From NCBI GenBank assembly GCA_001275005.1, contig JWZX01000111.1, forward strand, positions 1 through 10,428: DNA of 10,428 nucleotides. The letters run 5' to 3'. This stretch comes from Chrysochromulina tobinii. Taxonomy: Eukaryota > Haptophyta > Prymnesiales > Chrysochromulinaceae. Positions 5,483 to 10,428 of the stretch are shown in pieces. The translations under genes were made by a program, and so were the position numbers. The notes under the pieces were generated by a model. The model did not search any database. It was given only the letters and a program-made list of their open reading frames with translations, and was not told the DNA's origin. The number at the start of each line of letters is the position of its first letter. Position 1 is the stretch's first letter.

Positions 5483-8400
5483 CATGATCGCACGCGTGGA
5501 CAAACCAATATACGGCATCCAGCAGGCCGGCCGCCGCCTCCAACGCAAGCTCTTCGACTGGCTGCGCGCCAAGGGCTTCCAGGCGCTCGACGATTCCGAC
5601 CCTTGCGTCTTCAAGCTCACGTGCGTCAGCGGCGAGATCCTCACCATTGGCGTCCCCTCGCTGCGACCGGGGACCCACACTATGGCCGCGGCCGTGGCCG
5701 TGGCCGCGGCCGCGGCCGCGGCTCTGGCCGCGGCGAACAAGTACCGCGCGTCGAGCCTCCGCGCGACGCGGACGGCCGCATCACCCACTGGATCGCGGGC
5801 ATGGTGTGGGCATCGCGGGCGTGGCATCACCCTGCTCCACGTGCAAGCAAAACCACCTCCACCGCGATTGCCCAAAGTGGGTAGACTCGACATCAAAGCG
5901 AAGGCGCCGACCACCATGGCACAAGCGATCGAGTACGTTGACGCGATCCTCAAGACCAATGTTCGCATCGCCGAACTCGACACGATCAACAACGGCTCGG
6001 TCGGCGCCGCCCTCGCCGCAACGCGGGCCGCAGAAGACACACGCGTCGCCGAGCTCGAGGCTCGCGTCGCACAGCTCGCTGCCCTCGCTGCGACCGGGGA
6101 CCCACACTATGGCCGCGGCCGTGGCCGTGGCCGCGGCCGCGGCCGCGGCTCTGGCCGCGGCGAACAACCGCGCGTCGAGCCTCCGCGCGACGCGGACGGC
6201 CGCATCACCCACTGGATCGCGGGCATGGCACCCTGCTCCACGTGCAAGCAAAACCACCTCCACCGCGATTGCCCAAAGTGGGTAGCCGAGCAAGCCGCCA
6301 AAGAGGCGACCAACGCGACCGCGCAAGCCAAGAAGGAAACCGCGCCGCTCGAGGCACGCGTATTCGAGTGCGACGGACTCGACGAGACCAACCTGGCCGC
6401 CCTCCTCGGCACCGTCTTCCCGGACACATCGGTGCATAAGGGGGGCCCGACGGGACCGGTACCGAGTCCGGAGCAAGAGGCCGAACAGGCGGGACCGGAG
6501 GTGGACCTTAACGATTTCTTCACCTATTCGCGCGTCCTACCGGTACCAGACGACCTTCCAATTTCGGGCGATTTTCTTCGCGATGCAAAATTCTCTTGCA
6601 TCCAAGGAATCGCACCGAATCTTGCCCCTATTTGGAAAGGAGGCGCAAGCAGTACGCCAACGCAACAAATTTCGCAATTGGCCGAGCAGCCCACCGTGGA
6701 TAGTTGCGACTCTCGCCCGTCACCTTGCAACTCTTATCCATTCCCGCCGCCGCCAAATCCTTCGCCAACGCCCAGCCTGCTCACCGCTCTCGTCGCAAAC
6801 CCTTCTCCGCCATCGCCAAAACGCTTGAAAGCCACAATCCAGCCGACCTGCGAAGAACCGACCGGTGGCCGCATCATCAGCGGCGCCGTCGACTCGGGGT
6901 GCACTGGGCACGTCACGCCCAACCCACACTGGCTCGTCAACCGCCGCCCGTGCACTGACACGTTCCGTGCAGCCGCCGGCTCCAAACACGTCGCCGCCGA
7001 AATCGGCGACATGCCCGTAATTGCTCGCGACAGACACGGAGGGCTCCACTACAAACTCATCACGAACGTGCGTTGCGTGCCTACCTTCGCGTACACGCTC
7101 CTCTCCGTCGGCCAACTCTGGCTTGAGCTCAAAATTGACTCGCTCTTCGCGGACAGCCTCTGCTGCCGTCTCCACGACGGTACCGAGCTTCCCTATGTAC
7201 GCGAGAAGCAACTGCCGACGCTGCTACTCGTCAGTGTCGCCGGCTGTGACCCCGACGCCATCGCTCGCAGCACCACCCGCAGCACCGCGCAATCCTCACC
7301 AACCATCACCGCCCTCACGCTCACCAGCATCTCCGCTGCCCCACCCAACCCTGCCCCTGCCTCGAATACGTCGGGCCTCTCGACCAGGCACCTCGGACAC
7401 CACTCTGTCCACTCCTCCGCGCACATCGCTCGACTGCCGGCTGCCCAAGCCGGCGAGCTCATGCATCGACGCTGCCACGCCAGCTTGCGCTACATCCAGG
7501 CCATCGCCAACACCACCGCCGACGGCCCTCGCAACGTCGCCTCCGCTCCCGCCATCAACTGCGCCAGCTGCGCCGAGGCTCGCATCACCCAAGCCGCGCA
7601 CCGCGGCACCCTTTCGACGCCAGCTCCCGAGGCCGGCGTTCTCCACGTTGACCTCAAGGAAATGGTCATCTCCGCCGAGGGCTTCCGCTACTTCCTCGTC
7701 GCCGTTGACGAATTCACGAGATTCATCTTTATTGCCTTCCTCAAATACAAGTCCGAGGCCGGCGCCGAGCTGCTCGCCATCGTGAACAAATTTAACGCCA
7801 CGGTTGGCACCCCCGTCGACGCCGATGGCCGGGCCCTGCTACGGCCTCGCGTGCGCACCCTCCACTCTGACCGCGAAGGCAAGCTCATCTCGCACTCGTT
7901 CCGCTCGGCGCGGACCTCCGCGGGCCTTCATCACACGCTCAGCCCTCCGCACGACCACGACCTCAACCCTATCGCAGAACGGGCTATCCGCACCCTCGCC
8001 GAGACCGCCTCCGCCATCAGGGTCGCTTCCAATGTGTCCGCGCGCCATTGGCCGCACATCATCGCGTACGCCGCCGACTGGCACAACTCACTCATCGGCT
8101 CCGTCGGCTCCTCCACCGCCGACAGCAATATCACGCCTTACCAGCGCTTCACGCTCCGCCCGCCTCGTGTCATGGACCTTGCTACCTTTGGCTGCCGCGC
8201 ATTCGCCCTCAAACCGCCGCATCTCCAGCACAAGCCCAGCCTCGACGGCCGCGGGCGCGAGGGCGCCTTCTTAGGCCGCTCCCTCAACTCAAAAGGATGT
8301 TACGACGTCCTCGTCGGGAGCGGCGCCGCAGCTTACGTCATCAGCTCCTCCAGCGTTGTCCTCGACGAGGAGTGGATGCCGCTGCATCCAGTCGGCAAAC

Positions 8401-10428
8401 AACACCGGCCACTCACCTCGCTCGCACACGCTGCCCACCCGCCGCAGCTCCCCAGCCTAGAGGCTGACTTTCCCAATGACAGTGCTGCTGTCGCTCGCCC
8501 CCCAGCCTTCGACGCGCGCCTGCAATTCGCTGCGGAGTCTCGGAGTTCCCTCCCCATGCCTCTCGACCACGCGAACTCACAACAGCGCGATTCGCCCTCA
8601 GCGGCGGGCGGGGCCTCGCCTTCGCCGGCGCCCTCGCCACTCCCTCCGCCCGACAGCCCCACAGCCCCCATACGTCGCCTCGTCTTCCCCGACCTAACCG
8701 CCGCGACTAGCCCCCGCAGCGAAGCCCTCTCATGGAAGCTTGCCGGCCAGGAGGCCTCTGCCGCCTTACGAGAGCATGAACGTGCACTGCTCCCCCCACG
8801 ACGGCCCCCGGGCGCCACCGTCAACTACTTCCCCAAACAGCCGACCCACCGCCCATTCGGCCCCAAATGGCTCCCGGCAGTCTCCGATGCACCTATTCGA
8901 GCCGTCCCGGTGGTAGCGCCTGAGCTCGAGCCTCCCCCGACTCTCGAACCCATTCCAGAATCGCCCACCGCTGAGGACTCTTATGAGCCATATGAGCCTG
9001 CCTCGCCTCTGGCGGCCGCCATGCGGCACGAGGAGATGCTCGGCGCCCGCGCGGCGCTCCACGCTTACCTCGACGGCTACCTCGAAGCCGCTCTTGCCCA
9101 CCGCCATAGCGCCAGCCCGCCGCCTCGCCCCTCGTCTGCCTCCTCCTTGGAGGCCGCCGTCGCCGAGTCCATTTACGACGCGCACCATCGACGGCCTGTC
9201 GCAGGCACTCTCGAGATACCCATCTCCGAATGGCGCAACGTCCCCAAGGTCCCGTTTGGCAAGAGCCCCGGCGACCACGCGCTCTTCCTCGACATCGCGC
9301 TCGACGAGCACGACTTCAAATCGCCCGACACCATACTCGACGGCATCCGCGCCAGCTTCCTCACCGCGCTCCGCGCCGACTCGCCCGACGCACCCGCAAC
9401 GCACTCAGAGGCTGTCAAACGTGGCGACGTCTGGATGCGCGCCGAGGCCAAAGAGCTAGCAAACCACGAAGCCAACGGCTCCTGGACGTTTGTGCGCCGT
9501 GCTGACGTGCCAGCCGGCCGCCGTATCCACCGCCTCATATGGGTCTACAAGGTCAAGCGCGACGGCACCTGCAAAGCCCGCCTGTGCGTCCAGGGCTCCA
9601 CCCTCGAACCCGGAGTCGACTACGACCAAGTCTTCTCGGCCGCCCTCCGCTACTCATCGGCGCGCTCACTCTTCGCCTTCGCGGCCAAGACAGGCTGCCG
9701 TGTACGCAGCGTCGACCTCGTTGCCGCCTACCTGCAGGGCGATTTCCTCGACGGTGAAGTTGTGTACTGCCACGCGGCACACGGCTACCCCAAGTACGAT
9801 GAGCACGGCGAGCCCATGATCGCACGCGTGGACAAACCAATATACGGCATCCAGCAGGCCGGCCGCCGCCTCCAACGCAAGCTCTTCGACTGGCTGCGCG
9901 CCAAGGGCTTCCAGGCGCTCGACGATTCCGACCCTTGCGTCTTCAAGCTCACGTGCGTCAGCGGCGAGATCCTCACCATTGGCGTCTACGTTGACAACCT
10001 CCAGATCGTGCACTCAGTCGAACTTGATGCACAAGGTCGCGGACCCGCCGGCTGCGCGTACAACAAGTTCATGGACGACCTCCAACGCGAATGGACAGTC
10101 ACCGACGAGGGCGACATGGAGGACTTGCTTGGCATCGAAGTCGAGCGCTTCAGTGACGGCTCAATCAAGCTCCACCAGACTAAGTACATCAACAAGGTCA
10201 TCGAGCGCTTCCTACCCAACGGCCCATCGTCCCACGTCCAGCGTAACTCCATGCCCTACTCGTCCCTCTTCGAGACTCGGATGAAAGACGCGCTTGCTCT
10301 TGACGCCGGCACCTATCCCGACCTTATCACCACATTCCAGCAGCGCATCGGATGCCTCATGTACGCGGCCACCTCTACACGGCCTGACATCGCATATCCT
10401 GTCCATCAGCTCTGCAAGTGCCTGCAAC
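5298..10428 (+). CDS. Ty1/copia Gag-Pol polyprotein with chimeric 5' leader; 3' end outside window
   Basis: One plus-strand frame is open from the ATG at 5298 (A at -3, G at +4) to the right edge, 1710 codons with no stop; it extends upstream to an ATG at 5142 and to a TAA at 5010-5012. The retroelement proper probably starts at the ATG at 5916 (context CCACCATGG). In order come a coiled-coil-like segment, a Gly-Arg box, a CX2CX3HX4C knuckle (6234-6272), a Pro-rich spacer, aspartic protease (DSG at 6891-6899), GAG-pre-integrase, DD35E integrase, SH3-like domain, a Pro/Ser linker and RVT_2 reverse transcriptase. Protease, integrase, then RT is the copia order; the gypsy type has integrase last. 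RNase H should follow beyond 10428. Codons 5298-5915 are mosaic: F-box-like stretch, displaced RT fragment, out-of-frame Gag piece. The RT box is YVDN, a likely defect. Element identity is firm; that the whole frame is translated as one protein is inference. Confidence 0.85.
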   Translation, partial: MVSPFDRVAADEIHQILTLTGMTGLCVVLPRVSKEMKAHAAAALCSMEHIEISAYDSVWHSSMIARVDKPIYGIQQAGRRLQRKLFDWLRAKGFQALDDSDPCVFKLTCVSGEILTIGVPSLRPGTHTMAAAVAVAAAAAAALAAANKYRASSLRATRTAASPTGSRAWCGHRGRGITLLHVQAKPPPPRLPKVGRLDIKAKAPTTMAQAIEYVDAILKTNVRIAELDTINNGSVGAALAATRAAEDTRVAELEARVAQLAALAATGDPHYGRGRGRGRGRGRGSGRGEQPRVEPPRDADGRITHWIAGMAPCSTCKQNHLHRDCPKWVAEQAAKEATNATAQAKKETAPLEARVFECDGLDETNLAALLGTVFPDTSVHKGGPTGPVPSPEQEAEQAGPEVDLNDFFTYSRVLPVPDDLPISGDFLRDAKFSCIQGIAPNLAPIWKGGASSTPTQQISQLAEQPTVDSCDSRPSPCNSYPFPPPPNPSPTPSLLTALVANPSPPSPKRLKATIQPTCEEPTGGRIISGAVDSGCTGHVTPNPHWLVNRRPCTDTFRAAAGSKHVAAEIGDMPVIARDRHGGLHYKLITNVRCVPTFAYTLLSVGQLWLELKIDSLFADSLCCRLHDGTELPYVREKQLPTLLLVSVAGCDPDAIARSTTRSTAQSSPTITALTLTSISAAPPNPAPASNTSGLSTRHLGHHSVHSSAHIARLPAAQAGELMHRRCHASLRYIQAIANTTADGPRNVASAPAINCASCAEARITQAAHRGTLSTPAPEAGVLHVDLKEMVISAEGFRYFLVAVDEFTRFIFIAFLKYKSEAGAELLAIVNKFNATVGTPVDADGRALLRPRVRTLHSDREGKLISHSFRSARTSAGLHHTLSPPHDHDLNPIAERAIRTLAETASAIRVASNVSARHWPHIIAYAADWHNSLIGSVGSSTADSNITPYQRFTLRPPRVMDLATFGCRAFALKPPHLQHKPSLDGRGREGAFLGRSLNSKGCYDVLVGSGAAAYVISSSSVVLDEEWMPLHPVGKQHRPLTSLAHAAHPPQLPSLEADFPNDSAAVARPPAFDARLQFAAESRSSLPMPLDHANSQQRDSPSAAGGASPSPAPSPLPPPDSPTAPIRRLVFPDLTAATSPRSEALSWKLAGQEASAALREHERALLPPRRPPGATVNYFPKQPTHRPFGPKWLPAVSDAPIRAVPVVAPELEPPPTLEPIPESPTAEDSYEPYEPASPLAAAMRHEEMLGARAALHAYLDGYLEAALAHRHSASPPPRPSSASSLEAAVAESIYDAHHRRPVAGTLEIPISEWRNVPKVPFGKSPGDHALFLDIALDEHDFKSPDTILDGIRASFLTALRADSPDAPATHSEAVKRGDVWMRAEAKELANHEANGSWTFVRRADVPAGRRIHRLIWVYKVKRDGTCKARLCVQGSTLEPGVDYDQVFSAALRYSSARSLFAFAAKTGCRVRSVDLVAAYLQGDFLDGEVVYCHAAHGYPKYDEHGEPMIARVDKPIYGIQQAGRRLQRKLFDWLRAKGFQALDDSDPCVFKLTCVSGEILTIGVYVDNLQIVHSVELDAQGRGPAGCAYNKFMDDLQREWTVTDEGDMEDLLGIEVERFSDGSIKLHQTKYINKVIERFLPNGPSSHVQRNSMPYSSLFETRMKDALALDAGTYPDLITTFQQRIGCLMYAATSTRPDIAYPVHQLCKCLQ
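5483..5654 (+). repeat. Displaced 172-bp exact copy of reverse transcriptase segment
   Basis: These 172 bp are identical, by base-by-base reading, to 9815-9986 inside the RT domain. They encode 57 residues (MIARVDKPIYGIQQAGRR onward, ending TIGV) in the same frame as in the real RT and stop one codon before its YVDN box. The left neighbour differs at once (AG versus CC before CATGAT) and the right joins directly to Gag sequence at 5655 without overlap. It lacks the catalytic Asp residues and cannot act as a polymerase. Confidence 0.95.
5655..5884 (+). pseudogene. Extra, frame-broken copy of the Gag Gly-Arg box and zinc knuckle
   Basis: This 230-bp segment repeats 6082-6285 (204 bp) with no base substitutions. 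It differs by two length changes only: 3 extra nt (GTA) after the Gly-Arg box and 23 extra nt before the knuckle, the latter containing a second version of ATCGCGGGCATGG. The Gly-Arg box lies in frame 2 and the knuckle (5833-5871) in frame 1, so the 23-nt difference breaks the link. In the long open frame it reads as an unrelated Ala-rich stretch. It is a non-functional duplicate. Confidence 0.9.
5885..6081 (+). other. Start of Gag-like region with perfect Kozak ATG and coiled-coil-like helix
   Basis: This is the unique 197 bp between the two Gag repeat copies. The ATG at 5916 sits in CCACCATGG, the strongest start context in the element. The product is a short polar helix with heptad-like spacing (RVAELEARVAQLAALAAT) leading directly into the Gly-Arg box. 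Only 106 codons separate this ATG from the knuckle, so the usual copia Gag capsid region of about 200 or more residues is missing. Confidence 0.55.
6082..6285 (+). repeat. Intact Gag Gly-Arg box and CCHC knuckle (second repeat copy)
   Basis: This copy lies in the Pol frame and encodes a (GR)n box from 6111, the stretch EPPRDADGRITHWIAGM, and the knuckle CSTCKQNHLHRDC at 6234-6272. The spacing is CX2CX3HX4C, one residue shorter in the middle than the usual CX2CX4HX4C. Such knuckles bind the element's RNA in the Gag particle, and the Gly-Arg box is a likely second RNA-binding module. Confidence 0.88.
6876..7130 (+). other. Aspartic protease domain of Gag-Pol
   Basis: The active-site motif AVDSGCTGHVTP (Asp codon at 6891) matches the copia pattern DSGxTxH. 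A conserved LLSVGQL block near 7098-7118 marks the usual end of the protease/start of the pre-integrase region. It cleaves the polyprotein in the particle. Nothing in the motif looks damaged. Confidence 0.85.
7370..7620 (+). other. GAG-pre-integrase (HHCC-type zinc) domain
   Basis: MHRRCHASL (His codons at 7464 and 7476) followed by INCASC (Cys codons at 7560 and 7569) forms the zinc site that precedes copia integrase cores. The His pair is HX3H, one residue tighter than the common HX4H, and the following Cys pair is normal CX2C. Confidence 0.75.
7635..8170 (+). other. Integrase catalytic core (DD35E)
   Basis: The first Asp is in HVDLKEM (codon 7650), the second in LHSDREGK (codon 7869) and the Glu in NPIAERAIRTLAE (codon 7977). 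The last two are separated by exactly 35 residues. The downstream ITPYQRFT...FGCRAF block is typical of copia integrases. All three metal-binding residues are present, so the domain looks competent for cDNA strand transfer. Confidence 0.9.
8190..8390 (+). other. Retroviral-type SH3-like domain
   Basis: GREGAFLGRSLNSKGCYDVL followed by SSSSVVLDEEWMPL matches the small domain found C-terminal to copia integrase cores (pattern FLGYS...KGYRV...DVVFDE). A long Pro/Ser/Ala-rich linker (about 8400-9130) separates it from the reverse transcriptase. Confidence 0.75.
9405..10428 (+). other. Reverse transcriptase domain (RVT_2), cut by window edge after the core
   Basis: EAKELANHEANGSW, HRLIWVYKVKRDG, KARLCVQGS and DYDQVFSAALR are the standard entry blocks. 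The first catalytic Asp is in SVDLVAAYLQGDF (codon 9714). KPIYGIQQAGR corresponds to the usual KALYGLKQAPR block. The polymerase box reads YVDN (codons 9987-9998), with Asn where the second Asp is expected. The C-terminal block FQQRIGCLMYAATSTRPDIAY near 10330-10400 leads to RNase H, which is not in the window. Confidence 0.9.
9815..9986 (+). repeat. Native copy of the 172-bp RT repeat
   Basis: This is the resident copy, within the RT domain, of the segment that also occurs at 5483-5654. The two are the same length and identical base for base. It begins at CATGATCGCACG and ends at ATTGGCGTC, immediately before the codons for YVDN. Confidence 0.95.

Larger units (their letters stand above)
5483..10428 (+). 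mobile_element. Ty1/copia LTR retrotransposon, rearranged and partial
   Basis: Continuous element-derived sequence begins at 5483 with the displaced RT fragment and continues through Gag, protease, integrase and RT to the window edge. Its right end (RNase H, polypurine tract, 3' LTR) is not in the window. On the left no LTR, TG...CA terminus, primer-binding site or target-site duplication could be recognised, so the true boundary is unknown. The duplicated RT and Gag pieces show that the 5' part is not a standard copy. The coding part has no stop or frameshift from 5916 onward, suggesting a recent insertion. Confidence 0.8.

Noticed and set aside
5192-6040. 282-codon minus-strand frame, and a similar one at 5781-6476
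   Set aside because: Both are antisense to the Gag-Pol frame. The peptides they share come from the duplicated RT and Gag DNA read backwards.
6111-6170. GGCCGC-type repeat considered as a CRISPR or regulatory repeat array
   Set aside because: It is a coding Gly-Arg dipeptide repeat in the Pol frame with no spacers or unit structure of an array.
5647-6285. 212-codon frame-1 reading containing the first zinc knuckle
   Set aside because: Only the knuckle is meaningful in this frame. Its Gly-Arg box reads as Trp/Pro/Arg repeats and the rest does not match Gag, so it is a frame-broken duplicate and not a gene.

Overview
The window looks like nuclear DNA of a GC-rich unicellular eukaryote, most likely a microalga (haptophyte, pelagophyte or similar; the lineage is a low-confidence guess). 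The grounds are a long intron-free gene with Gly-, Asp/Glu- and Lys-rich simple-sequence inserts, a Ty1/copia-type retrotransposon, strong C/G preference at third codon positions, and Kozak-type start contexts rather than Shine-Dalgarno sites.

Layout: 1-532 is downstream flank with no gene that I can support. 533-4744 (minus strand) is one uninterrupted 1403-codon gene for a tricorn-type protease: two beta-propellers, C1 domain, PDZ and S41-like C2 domain. The family's catalytic residues are all in place, and three low-complexity inserts inflate it beyond the roughly 1070 residues of the archaeal enzyme. 4745-5297 is a head-to-head intergenic region containing GC-box-like 9-bp repeats, an A-rich patch, a paired TTATCCGG motif and a CA-rich microsatellite.

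From 5298 (or 5142) to the right edge, one plus-strand frame stays open for at least 1710 codons and runs out of the window without a stop. From about 5916 on it is a Ty1/copia Gag-Pol polyprotein: CCHC knuckle, DSG protease, GAG-pre-integrase, DD35E integrase, retroviral-type SH3 domain and RVT_2 reverse transcriptase. RNase H and the 3' LTR would lie beyond the window.

The 5' end of this frame is a mosaic. A 61-codon segment with a weak F-box look is joined to a 172-bp exact copy of part of the element's own reverse transcriptase, in its native frame and displaced 4.3 kb upstream. That is joined without spacer to an extra copy of the Gag Gly-Arg box plus zinc knuckle, which is broken by a 23-nt frame-shifting difference. 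A 197-bp coiled-coil segment and then the intact Gly-Arg box plus knuckle follow. No 5' LTR or primer-binding site is recognisable, the usual Gag capsid region is absent, and the RT box reads YVDN instead of YVDD. The element is therefore probably defective, rearranged, or possibly mis-assembled.

The two genes have no evident functional link. The protease is a housekeeping-type peptide-degrading enzyme, and the retroelement appears to have landed in, or brought along, the divergent neighbour.
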